Assembly: GCA_014529385.2 (NCBI GenBank)
Contig: CM043971.1
Location: forward strand, 55,723,209 to 55,787,208
DNA: 64,000 bases
Source of the DNA: Adiantum capillus-veneris
Lineage: Eukaryota > Streptophyta > Polypodiopsida > Polypodiales > Pteridaceae
Reading direction: 5' to 3'
Of the stretch, positions 1 to 11,753 are shown in pieces. The first letter of the stretch is position 1, and every line of letters begins with the position of its first letter. The position numbers were made by a program, and so were the translations under genes. The notes under the pieces are model-generated. The model worked only from the letters and a program-made list of their open reading frames with translations, did no database searches and was not told where the DNA came from.

Positions 1-1572
1 GCTTTGTGAACATTCACCTCTCCCACATTTCAAAGGCCAAGGATTTTGTTAAAAATTACTTCAATGACACTTACAACGTACCTACAACCACTATACAATT
101 TCTCTCTACTGATAAACCTCTTTCTGCATTGCCTATTTCTTGTTTACATTACACTACGACCAATGTTCTTTAATTCAATTACTTTCTTATGCCAAAGTTT
201 ATTGTTTTTTTGTATCACAACTTATGTTGTATTCTTGCTTGATTTACTCATCATTCTCAGTCACCTAAGATTGAATTGTACCTATGTGATTTGTTATATC
301 CATTACCATGACTAATCCATTTGGCAAGCTACTTATTGTAAAAAGGTATCTGTGCCCACTATGGTAATCCATACTCAAAGTATTTTATTTAAAAATTTTG
401 TCCGTCTTTTTTAGCATTTTGAACAAATAGCTTTTCAACGTGCAAATCACGATACTGAAACTAATATTTTTAGAGGGAGCATAGCTACTTGTGTGCATTT
501 CAATATGTCATAGATAGGAAGGCGACTTCTTCTTATGTCTTCTAGATAGTGAGTCCTCAGAAGGGAACAAAGTAGCATATGCTATTAGTGATTTTCCACA
601 TGCTTCAAAGGTCTTTGTTACTCTTGGATGCATACATATTGTTACCTCCACTATTTTTAAAGTTTATTTATCAAATTTTTTGCCTTTTAAAGCTTTGCTT
701 ACTTGCATCATAGATCACTGGCTCTTGGTTCCCAGAACTTTTGTGTTTTCTTTGTTCTTTCTGATTTTTTTACTTTCAAACAAAGATAAAATTTCAATGG
801 TTATTATGTGTGTATGTGCACGTCCGCATGCATTTTTAACAAGTGAGATGAGCATGTAAATAATGCTACTTTTACTAGTTTTGATATTATTAATTTCCAA
901 AGGATTGCTTGCAAGCGTTAATCAATGAAGAGTTTGATGAAGAATTGGTCAAACATTTATCCTATGAAGAATGGAAAGAATTGGTGGCCGAAATACTTAT
1001 CCCTCTATTTAGAGCTTTTCTGCATAAAATTAAGCATATATTTGAAGGCCCAAGTACTAAATCAAGACTCACTTTAGTTGATTTTATAATAGTTTTAATT
1101 TTCTTATGAATTATTCTTTGAACTTTAGAAGGAGTTTGTATTATAGATTCTCCCATCAAGAGAGACTTGGTACAATACAATCTTTGTGTTCCTTGTGACC
1201 TTGGTGATGCTATGAAGATGGAAAGCTTCATCCATCACGAGCATAACATAAACTTTGCAAAAAGCATTAACTATCCCAAGCCTCAGTCCCAAGGCCTCAA
1301 ACACCTTCGAAGGTGGAGAGAGCTAGTGGGGAATGAGGGTAGGGAAGAGGAAGAAGAATCATCCATAGGAGAAAGAAATAGTTCCTCACTTATCATCACT
1401 CTTCTTGCTTAGCATGGTAATGAAGATGAAGAAGATGGAAAGCTTAAGCATTGGAGCATGGCTCTTGGTTGGATTTGCATTCCATCGCCAAGAGTGTTGG
1501 CGTAGGCTCTCCACTTCCCAACAAGCTTGGAGAAGGAGATGGAGCTCTTGCACTTTGCACTCCACACAATGA

Positions 1573-1595
1573 GTGTGTGTGTGTGTGTGTGTGTG
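1573..1595. repeat. (TG)n microsatellite
   Basis: Uninterrupted TG dinucleotides, directly visible, followed about 35 bp later by a short CT run. Confidence 0.9.
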
Positions 1596-2139
1596 GGAGA
1601 GTAAACCCTCGCTCAAGCTTGGTCCACCTCTCTCTCTCTCTCGTATTATTTAATTATATCATTTGGACATGTGTCCTCTTTTTCCTCTTTAAGAGGAAGA
1701 ACTTAATTATTAATTTTTATGCATCTAAACTCTCATTGGATCCCTTTAAAGCCTATCTAATAGGATTCAAGCACATCATGAGGGGCACATGTGGAGGATT
1801 TTGACATGTGTCTTTTATGCTTCTTAAGTCATTTGGTTTGAATTGAACACTCCAAGCACTTAGTCAATTAAGCATGGAAACCGTTTATGCCTCTTGAGAG
1901 TTTATCTTTGAATTGAACACTTCAAGAACCTTAGTCATTTAAGCATGAGAATCACCTCAAGCTTGGGCAAGGTTCCCACAAACACTTTAAGTACTTTAGC
2001 TAGCAAGCCGACAAGCACCTCATGCTTGGGTAGGATTCCCACCTCAAGGTCATCCCTAGCTTGCCTAAGGTCAAAGGACTTTTTGACACACTAACTTTTG
2101 GAGGTCTTTAATGAAGCTAACCCTAAGTCTTTTGAGATC

Positions 2140-2345
2140 CACTAGATGCATGTTGCTCTTTGATAGACTACCTCCTTTTGAACCCCTTTTGAGATGTAAC
2201 TATGTCTCCTCTTGGTCCCTTGCTGAGTTAAATCTAGAAGCACTTATTGCACATTGCTCTTTGGTAAACCGTCTCTTTTTAGACCCCTATTGAGATGCAA
2301 CCATTTCTACTTTTAGTCCCTTGTTGAGATAGGTCTAGAAGCACA
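2140..2345. repeat. Tandem duplication, about 101 bp unit
   Basis: Two adjacent diverged copies. Each contains TTGCTCTTTG, then GAGATG followed by an AAC triplet, then GGTCC or AGTCC, and each ends with TCTAGAAGCAC. The copies are offset by about 101 bp. No coding role is visible. Confidence 0.7.
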
Positions 2346-2778
2346 TATCTATATGCTTTCTCATTTATCTTTCCATATTAAATGATCAGTTTACTATGAG
2401 AAAATCATTTAGATATTATATTTTATGGCATTAGCCTCTATAACATATGCGGCATGTACTTAATAATAAAAAAGCCAAGTATATTGGTGGAATATGGATT
2501 ATTGGAGTTACGATTATTAAGCAGTAGACTCACCATGTTTAAGTTAATAATACGTATTACTTGCTATAAATTAGGGATTCCTTTCAGAGCTCAAGACCCC
2601 CTGCACACTCTCTTGGCTTGATTGATGTCTACTGGTTGTGCGAAGCGTGTGTATGTCGGTATGTGTGCAAGCGGTGTTTTGCTAGCCGAAGTGTGAAGTT
2701 TTGAAGGTGACTCTGAGAGGAGTGGGGTGTTGTGAGTACTTTGGGCTAGAGAGGCATTCTGGTGTGTTTCCACTCCCC

Positions 2779-3756
2779 CTCTCTAGTGCTAGCAGCTGAT
2801 CATATTCAAAGTCCATGTGCTTGAGAACCTCTAGACGAGACTCTCGGTGGGTCCTGGATCGAAGAAGATAAGTGCCTTGTGGCCACTAATCTTTCCATAA
2901 GCTCTACACAATGCTTTGGAAGCATCGGGTATAAAGATGCGATAAATATTTGGAACAAGTCCTACTGATTTCTTGGCCGGAGGTTGCTCTGGAGTTTTAT
3001 CACCTTTCTGGGAACAAACATAGTAGGTGTGTTCCATCTGCAATTGAAGCATCGGCCTGAGTTTCTCGTTGATGGGTGGTCAAACTAGGTTGTGTAGGTT
3101 GAGTCAAGGTGTTGTGAGAATCTCAAGAATTTGTGCTTTCTTGTCGAGGGTTTTGGGTGTTTGATAGTTGGTAAATTCCAATCTTTCTTTCAGAAGTTTG
3201 TAGCCGGCCGGAGCATGGACCATAAGCTCTTGGATTGACTTGCCTGAACAAACATTATTCCTATAGAGGTGATGGCAGTCCTATGGTGTAGCACTCACAC
3301 TAGTCCTCCAAGGTTATCAGTATGAAGCAAGACAACAAAAGATAGATATCTATAAACTTCTGGTTGTAGTCTTCCATAGTTACCATGGCCAGCATTTTCA
3401 AGTTGCCCCATTCTACCAAAAGTTGCACTTCAAATAAGGATGTCATGTAACTTCCGACGGCAAAAAATATTCTTGGAAGCTTGCCAAGTCCTTGGAGCGT
3501 GAGGCTTGGTAGCTATAGAAATACACCATTGCATGGCATTGTCTTTGAGAAAAGCAGCAATCCGAGAGATCTTTGATTCTTTAGTGTAGTTCCCCAATGT
3601 AGAAATGTTGTCAAACTGCTGTAGGAATTGTAAAGCTTTCTTTTGATCTTTCACTACTAAAAAGGTGAAAATTTTTACTATAGATCCACCATCCTTGAAG
3701 TCCATGGATTGATGCGGTGCAAGTCTTGAAGGTGGATAATAGGGATAGTTGTACAT
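2779..3756 (-). pseudogene. Ty3/gypsy-type gag-protease relic
   Basis: Two pieces of one decayed retrotransposon polyprotein lie on the minus strand. The piece at 3430-3756 (108 codons) reads like the start of a retrotransposon gag domain: FLQQFDNISTLGNYTKESKI followed by RIAAFLKDNAMQW, which matches the gag pattern of hydrophobic helices ending in A-x-x-W. The piece at 2831-3052 contains SGHKALIFFDPGPTESLV, a gypsy-type aspartic-protease entry in which the usual D-S-G is D-P-G, so it is probably inactive. Frames are broken between the pieces, no reverse transcriptase follows, and the relic stops near 2779. The family assignment (gypsy) is inference from the gag and protease style. Confidence 0.6.
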
Positions 3757-3772
3757 GCTTCAACCGCTATAC

Positions 3773-4400
3773 CTAGGTGGCGGTGGAGGAGGTGGTGACA
3801 AAGGCAGTGACAAAGAAGGTTGCACCGAGTAAAAGTCGCACAATTGCACCATGTTCCTGAAAACTCCCCCGATGGGAATAAAAGACCGTGTAGATTGTCA
3901 AGAGGAGGCCCTTGTACTTTTTGGTGCTGGAGAAGGATAAGCCTGAGGCAACAGAGGTGGCAACTTGTAGTTCAGAAACCGTTGGAAGCCTTGCAGAACG
4001 AGAGGTTCTGCTGAGAATGCTTCGAGAGTATGCAGCCGAGTTTGTCGAATAGGAGCTGTACATACCCTGTAGAATCAAGGAGCGCCTTCTTGTCTTGTGT
4101 ATTCGGGAAGGTATTGGTGTGCTATAACATACTTGGACACTCCAAGTTAAGAATCTACCACAACACACGCGAGAGAACTGAAAGAACTGAACAAAAATGA
4201 GAGAGAGTCGACTCGGCATGACGAAGTTCCGCGCCCAGAGAGATTGGCCCCAAAAACTGGCGTCCCTTTCGGTATTTCTTTATTATTAATGCTTCACAAA
4301 GTACAATGTTTGAGGGTCCTCGTCTCAACAATGCTCCCAAGATAATCTGACTGAAACTGAGGCCCTAATAGTTTATTTATAGGCCCTGGGCCTTCTGGAA
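3773..4400 (-). other. Possible upstream or LTR-like part of the gag relic
   Basis: Minus-strand frames here (3773-4219 and 4155-4340) show no domain and seem out of frame with the gag relic to the left. The region contains AATAAA-type and AT-rich signals on the minus strand, which would fit a retrotransposon LTR or leader. I could not find a second copy or a clear primer-binding site, so this is a weak inference. Confidence 0.25.
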
Positions 4401-5663
<1,263 letters not shown>

Positions 5664-6005
5664 AGATGAAAAGGAAATGTAATATTAACGTCTTCAAAAG
5701 GCCAAAAGGTTACATGTGGTGAATCTAATACCAGGTCGGTGTACAAAAAGTACAAAGAACTGAAAAGAAAATAGTGGGTAGGGGTGGGATGAAAGCTGAT
5801 ACAAAGGGAATATGAAGGGTGAGCTGATACAATGGAGCTCTCCGACAGTAGAGGCATCATATACATATACATAAGTATCCAAAAGGCTATAGAGGTTCAA
5901 TGTCCTCCAAGGTAAGCACTCTGTCAGGGCGGTTCGTATGTCGTGCCAGTATGATATGGATCCTCTATCGCAATCTACCTTGATGTCGAGAGGCCCCCCT
6001 CATCC

Positions 6006-6007
<2 letters not shown>

Positions 6008-6066
<59 letters not shown>

Positions 6067-6104
6067 AGAAGAAGAAGAAGAAGAAGAAGAAGAAGAAGAA
6101 GAAG
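6008..6104. repeat. (GA)n followed by (GAA)n compound microsatellite
   Basis: About 55 bp of GA repeats run directly into about 14 GAA units. It lies 350 bp from the longer GA tract and has the same orientation. Confidence 0.95.
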
Positions 6105-7425
6105 AGAATTTTAATGTCGTAGGAAACTATCCCAAGAGACCTTAAAGATCTATCCGACGAGGAGAGTTGAACTCAAGACCTGTTATTCAAGAGGGAAATG
6201 GCATAACCAATCTACCACACTTGGGTGATAGAAAGGTTACCATTTTTCTCTTCTTATTAGCACCCTGTTTTTTTAGCTACAAAGAGATCCTGCCAAGAAT
6301 AGCTGCCTATTAAGTGCGCGGCCAAACGCTTCTAAAAAATCTATGAACCTGCCAAAAAGTCAAAATTTTTTTTAACCTGAAAACTATTCTTACACAATCA
6401 CAACCAAGGCGTCCATGGAAGCGACTCTCATGCCCAGATGCAATGCCAACATAGACTCTTAATGAGAAAGTATCTGCTTTCTCGAAAGGCAACTTGCTTT
6501 TTCAAAAAGAAACTGCATTTCCTCAAAGCTTACTCAAAATCATCTTCATTTGAGTGCTTTTTCATCTATTGTGCACAACTCTAACTGAGTTCGGAATCAA
6601 CTTGACTGTGGAATATTCCATATCTTCAATAATTCATTTAGAATTATCTTTGTTAGATTTACACCACTCTGCTGCTTCACAGGTCTAGGGCATACTTGTA
6701 CGACTAGTATGTCTCCGGGTTGGCCACCCATAGTCTAGGTTGTACTTGGTCCGGCCGCCCGAGTTTGGGGCCATCCGTCCACTTTTGTCCGGGCACCCAC
6801 AGATATTTCCATATATTATTTATTTTTGTTGGGTCGTGGGGGATTTTTCCAGGCATTGCCCTACCTCCCCTTGGGCACCTATTTATGGGGTCAGGGGGTA
6901 CCCACTTCCATATCTCATCTCACAGAGATCCCACACATCTGATTGTATTGGGTCTTCTGTTCATGGTAGTCATGGGGAGCTGATCGCCCCCTCTTCACCA
7001 TCTCTGGCATTTGTGTCTACTATCTCTTTCTCCTCTCCAGGGATTTCAAAATGACGTGATCACACTATAATTTCAGGTTAATAACAATAGAAATGCAAAA
7101 TAACAAATATTATGTTAATTGACATTCATCTTTTTTGACCTGCAAGGAGACTTGGAGACCGGCTCGAGGCCCGCCGGGCTAACTAAATGGCCCGCCGGGT
7201 AAAGCAACTTCCCCACCGGGCCCGTCGTGGCTATGTAAAGACGACGCCGGTGCTTGTCTTTTTCACAAGAGAGGTACATTGAAAAGTCTTCTTCACCAAA
7301 ATTTCTGGCAGCTTTCCACATTCTCAAAGCAGTGTAGCAGTAATTTTTTAATCCCTTCCTTATTTTATTGATGTTTTTTTGAGTTTTTTGCGTTAAAACT
7401 TAAAGGTATAAAATTTCTTTTATCA
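6105..7425. other. No recognisable gene
   Basis: No domain-bearing frame. A GC-rich patch at about 7150-7250 carries GGCCCGCCGGG twice within about 40 bp, and both copies contain CCCG/CGGG self-complementarity. It precedes the hairpin array and could be its promoter or leader side, but nothing proves this. Confidence 0.4.
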
Positions 7426-8580
7426 AATCATCGTACGTGGATGCACTGGCATATGGTTGCAATTGCGGCTAGGTGTGTCATTGTAAAAGCGTACGATGAT
7501 TATGTTTTATATTGCTCCCAGTCATTCATGCTTCGGCACATGGTTGCAATTGCGACTAGGTGTGTTGCTGCTAGAATGACAGGAGCATCTGTTTGAAAGA
7601 AGTCACCGTGCGTGGATGCACTGGCACATGGTTGCAATTGCGGCTAGGTGTGCCATTGCAAAAGCGTAGGGTGACTATGTTTTATGTTACTCCCAGTCAT
7701 TCATGCTTCGGCACATGGTTGCAAATGCGACTAGGTGTGTTGCTGCTAGAATGACAGGAGCATCTGTTTGAAAGAAGTCACCGTGCGTGGATGCACTGGC
7801 ACATGGTTGCAATTGCGGCTAGGTGTGTCATTGCAAAAACGCAAGATGACTATGTTTTATGTTGCTTCCCGTCATTCATGCTTCGGCACATGGTTGCAAT
7901 TGCGACTAGGTGTGTTGCTGCTAGATTGATGATAGCATCTAATGCATGAATGTGTGCTCAAATAATTTCATAATGTTTCATATGCTTGAATCTTGAAAGA
8001 AGACATCGTACGTGGATGCACTGGCACATGGTTGCAATTGCGACTAGGTGTGTCATTGCAAAAGCGTAGGATGACTATGTTTTATGTTGCTCCTAGTCAT
8101 TCATGCTTCGGCACATGGTTGCAATTGCGACTAGGTGTGTTGCTGCTAGATTGACGGTAGCATCTATTTGAAAGAAGTGACCGTGCGTGGATGCACTGGC
8201 ACATGGTTGCAATTGCTGCTAGGTGTGTCATTGCAAAAGCGTAGGGTGACTATGTTTTATGTTGCTCCCAGTCATTCATGCTTCGACACATGGTTGCAAA
8301 TGCGACTAGGTGTGTTGTTGCTAGAATGACAGGAGCATTTGTTTGAAAGAAGTCACCGTGCGTGGATGCACTGGCACATGGTTGCAATTGCGGCTAGGTG
8401 TGTCATTGCAAAAGCGTAGGGTGACTATGTATTATGTTGCTCCCAGTCATTCATGCTTCGGCACATGGTTGCAATTCCGACTAGGTGTGTTGCTGCTAGA
8501 TTGACGGTAGCATCTGTTTGTAAGTTGTTGTACGGTGAGGCATTGGCACATGGTTGCAATTGTGATTAGGTGTGTCACTG
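7426..8580 (+). repeat. Tandem array of 13 self-complementary units, alternating two types
   Basis: The phrase CACATGGTTGCAATTGC (or a 1-2 base variant) recurs with its TGG at 7454, 7541, 7629, 7716, 7804, 7891, 8029, 8116, 8204, 8291, 8379, 8466 and 8551. Spacings are 87, 88, 87, 88, 87, 138, 87, 88, 87, 88, 87 and 85, giving a dimer of about 175 bp; one dimer has a 50-bp insertion. Type A units are bounded by AGTCACC and GGTGACT arms, type B by GTCATTC and GAATGAC arms. In type B the pairing extends outward through TGCTCC and GGAGCA. Every unit has an inner stem, CACA with TGTG, around GCAATTGC, itself a palindrome. The first unit has 12-bp perfect arms (7426-7437 with 7490-7501). No protein frame runs through the array. 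It could be a structured or small-RNA precursor cluster or a satellite; function unknown. Confidence 0.85.
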
Positions 8581-8895
8581 CCCAAGCATACGAGATCTAT
8601 GGTCTATACTGCACTTTTTCTTTCACGTAGAAAAGATCCAAATGGAGTGGCACATAGTTATATTTCACAATGTGTTGTTTGCAATAATACCATTGCAGGC
8701 AAAATGGATCCTTCTGCTACTTCAATGATAGAGTTCAAAAAGAAAATTAGACAATTGTTGATTACAATCGTCAGTGCACTAGATCCCAACGATATAGCGC
8801 AGATTGTTGCAGATGAGTCTAGTTGTAATCATTATACAGTGAGATTGTCCGCAAAATTTTGTTGTTATATCCAGACAAAACAACCGAATCAATAA
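8572..8895 (+). CDS. Hypothetical small ORF next to the hairpin array
   Basis: A 107-codon frame beginning at the last array unit. It contains two CxxC-like cysteines (QCVVCNNT) and a helical-looking stretch (MIEFKKKIRQLLITIVSAL). I recognise no family. The start codon lies inside the repeat array and the end overlaps the minus-strand PLE frame. It may be an exon fragment or chance. Confidence 0.2.
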   Translation: MSLPKHTRSMVYTALFLSRRKDPNGVAHSYISQCVVCNNTIAGKMDPSATSMIEFKKKIRQLLITIVSALDPNDIAQIVADESSCNHYTVRLSAKFCCYIQTKQPNQ

Positions 8896-10081
8896 TCTCA
8901 TTACTGAGCAGTTGGGTGGGCAATTTGCCCAATTTTCTTGGTGACTTGGTGAGAGGGGTGTTAGAGGTGAAGGGTGAGGAGATAGAGGGTTTGATGGGAG
9001 GGAGGGATTGGAAATGCTTGCGAACTTCTAGCTCTATGAGCTCCTTGATGGTTTGCTCCTTAGGGAGGCGAGTGATAGACTCTTTCATTGTGATGATGGT
9101 GCGCTTTCTAGATTTTAAAGCTTCTTCTTCTTTGGTGGAGGCCAAATGAAAGTTTACAATAAGGGATTGCATTTGAGAGTGGAAGAGTTAAATGGAGGTA
9201 TCTTTCCATTTGGTTAGGTATTGGAGCCAATCACTTGCGGCTAAGAGGGGTAAAGTAATAGAGGAGAGCTTGTTGACGAGGTCGGTGAGACGGCTTTCTA
9301 CTTTAAGGTGGTAGTTATCCACTATATTTTGGAGGTTTTGAACAAGGCATTTTTGTGCTTGGATGAGGGCAAGGGTGTAATCTAGTTGATATTGGATTGT
9401 GAGGGCGGTGAATTTGGCGTTGAGAAGGGCTTGAGCTTGGGTGTCTTCTAGTTGCAAACGAGGGGATTTCATGTTGAGGCTATTGGGATTGGCATTGTTC
9501 TTGTGTAGTTCCATGAGGTGTGTGGTGTAGGCAAAAGCTTTGGCTAGCTTTTTGTGTAGCTTGGTAAACTCAAGAAAGGAGAGATTAATGATATCATCGA
9601 ACTCCTTGGGTTTAGAAAGAGCGAGAGGAGAGGGTTTGGGTAAGGGGAGGGTTTGGCGCTCCTCGGGTGATGAAGGTTTTGAAGTATTAGGTGAAGAGGG
9701 TGTGGTTTTGATGGTGGAGAGGGTGATTAGAAGCTTTGAACGGGACTTCTTTGGAGGGTTGAGGTATGGTGGGTAGGTCTCTATGTCGGGGTTTGGGTCT
9801 AGACGGACGGGTGAATCTTCTACCCGAAGATCGGCTCGATGAGGGTTGGGGGAGAAGTCGAAGGATTCCTCTGAAAGTTGCTCGAATTCATCATCCATAA
9901 CTTTGTATGGGTCGAGCGTGAGGTGGTCAAGTGCTAGAGTATTCTCCATGAAATGATTGTTGCTATCGGTTGGGTCGTTGACCGGTGGGCCATTCATCGG
10001 GATAGAGGGGTCGTCAAGGTTTGGTGTGATCTCCTTCTTGTTGAAGTGTGTATCCGTGCTATTGTTGTGGTTTGCATCCAT
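8819..10081 (-). pseudogene. Probable coiled-coil ORF associated with the PLE (ORF1-like)
   Basis: A minus-strand frame of about 420 codons with a single in-frame TAA at 9188-9190; the pieces 10081-9188 and 9172-8819 are in the same register. Residues 1-150 are acidic then Ser/Pro/Lys-rich and disordered-looking (PKKSRSK, TTPSSPNTSKPSSPEE). The rest is helical and lacks Cys, with heptad-like stretches (LEFTKLHKKLAKAF, LALIQAQKCLVQNLQNIV) and charged helices (KEEEALKSRKRT, KEQTIKELIELEV). I recognise no enzymatic motif. PLE ORF1 proteins often contain coiled coils, and strand, base composition and proximity to the ribozyme fit. However, it lies downstream of the RT, so it may be the first ORF of a second tandem copy. 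Confidence 0.45.
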
Positions 10082-11710
10082 GATGGGATTTTCGGGGGTG
10101 TCGATGGTTCGAAGTTGAGGTCTGTGTTGGAGGGTTAATCTGTAGGGAATGATGGAGGAGGCTTAAGTTACCAGCGGAGGATTCCCATACTTGGAGGGTA
10201 GGGGGGTAAAAGAGCTCTTAAAAAAGCCTTAATTGAAAAAGCCTTCATTAAAAAACGGGGGTTTAGCCTGAGGAGATTCGCTGTCGAAGATGACGAGGCC
10301 TGGGCGAGTGTATTGTTGTAGGTGACGTGGCCTGCCGGAGGGAGGTCGGGAGACTGTACCTCCTTATGTAGCTCTGGTTTAGCAGCTCGCGAGCCGTGCT
10401 TAGTGTGTTGTAGGTGTGTTGCAGGTTGCAGGAGTGTTGTAGGTTCTAGTTGACTGCGGCCAAGACGGGTGTATTGTACAGCAAGGGTCGAGGGACTAAC
10501 TCTGTCGAGGGACTTAACCCATGTAGTAGCTGCAGCTGGCAGAGAAATTTATGCAAACTTGGACTATCGCCATGCAAACTGTATTGCAGGCGGGTGGAGT
10601 TGAGTACGGGGTTAAGGGGCTTAGTTTATGCAGAAGGTTGGCGAGACTCGCATCATTGCCAGGCAGCCGGTTGGCGAGACTTGCATTATTTCCATGTAGC
10701 CGGTATTGATGGAGTTGGTTGCGTAGTTGGTTGTGCAGGGAGAACCAGAGCCGCCCGGAGTATGAAGCTGTGGAGCGAGACGTGAGTAAATTGGTGGGTC
10801 TGTGTACTGGAGAAGGCGTGAAATGAGTAGGGGGCAAGGTAGTAGGGTGTTTAGAGTTGTGTATCTATTAGATGCTGGAGCGTTGCAAGGGGCTGTTTAG
10901 CAAGGTGACCATAAGAAGACAGTGCTTGTGACAGGGCTCGTAAGGTGTTTAGAGTTGTGTATCCATTAGATGCTGGAGCGTTTCAAGGCGCTGTTTAGCA
11001 AGATGTCGAATGAGAAGACAGTGTTTGTGTTTGTGACAAGGCTCGTAAGGTAGGATACCGAGGAGAAGGCGGAGTTTGTGATAGGCGATTAACCGACATG
11101 CTTACTCGTTAGAGATAAGATGGGCATTAGTTGCTTGTCACAGCGTGTGTCAGAGCATGGTACGGGGAAAGTGAGACTGCAGGGTGGTGATTCCCATTAT
11201 CAGCGAGATGTACTAACCTGTGTTAAGCGAAGTAAAGGATCTCTTTAAGGTTATCAAAGTAAGGGTCTACCTTGAGTACCCGGGGCAAAGTTACATTAAT
11301 TGTGGGATATTAGAGTTGAAATAAACTCAAGACAAACCATAGGAAAGGTGGTATATAGGTTGATCGGGAAGTTTTAGAGAGGGAGTTATTCGAAGGCAAC
11401 ATAAATGGAGGGTAATTGTTTTGATGATCGGTTCGAACGTTTCTTAAGGGTGAAAGGTAGGATAATCAATTAAGAGGCTCAGAGGAAACGAAGGAGCAAG
11501 TTTCGGGATGAGACGTAAGTGCGCTCAGAGGAAACGAAGGAGTAAGTTTCGGGATGAGGCATAAGTGCGCAACGCTTGTATTTTTCAAAAGAAACTTAAA
11601 TCATTCATAATTATGTATCAGCGTGCGAAGCACTATGCTTATGAGTAATAAGGAGGGGAGGTGTGGTGGGGGTGGGCTACGGGGAGGTGCGGTGTGGGTG
11701 GGCTATGGGG
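10082..11710. other. Non-coding part of the PLE region, G-rich on the plus strand
   Basis: No convincing frame. The strand is purine-rich and contains several short tandem duplications: two units of about 98 bp starting near 10846 and 10944 (shared GTGTTTAGAGTTGTGTATC), and two units of about 46 bp at about 11474-11565 (shared CAGAGGAAACGAAGGAG). It probably represents untranslated or pseudo-LTR sequence of the element. Confidence 0.5.
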
Positions 11711-11753
11711 TACCAAACACGTTTCGCTCCATTGAGGAGCTCATCAGTGGTAG
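11711..11753 (-). ncRNA. Hammerhead ribozyme, PLE-type, minimal stem III
   Basis: Read on the minus strand, all conserved hammerhead parts are present in order. UACCA (stem I, 11752-11748), CUGAUGA (11747-11741), stem II GCUCC-UCAAU-GGAGC (11740-11726), GAAA (11725-11722), then C-GU-G closing a very short stem III with A-U and C-G pairs, then UU at the cleavage site and UGGUA (11715-11711) closing stem I. Predicted cleavage is between 11716 and 11715. Stem I is 5 bp and stem II 5 bp, both perfect, with G10.1-C11.1 flanking as usual. Very short stem III is characteristic of hammerheads in PLEs and retrozymes, which often act as dimers. Position in the non-coding part beside a PLE reverse transcriptase on the same strand strongly supports the call. 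I found no second copy. Confidence 0.88.

Larger units (their letters stand above)
1..2778. other. Intergenic DNA, no recognisable gene
   Basis: AT-rich sequence. A 66-codon plus-strand reading frame at 909-1109 (acidic start, hydrophobic end) and a few other short frames are present, but none shows a domain I recognise. The stretch also holds a TG run, a CT run near 1631-1643 and degenerate direct repeats near 1838-1930 that share the phrase TTTGAATTGAACACT. Confidence 0.5.

Noticed and set aside
3773-4219. 148-codon minus-strand ORF
   Set aside because: Composition and poor hydrophobic patterning suggest an out-of-frame read of the gypsy relic rather than a gene.
7426-8580. CRISPR-like array
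   Set aside because: Regular repeats, but the spacers are themselves repeated and self-complementary, spacing is 87/88 bp, and the genome is a plant.
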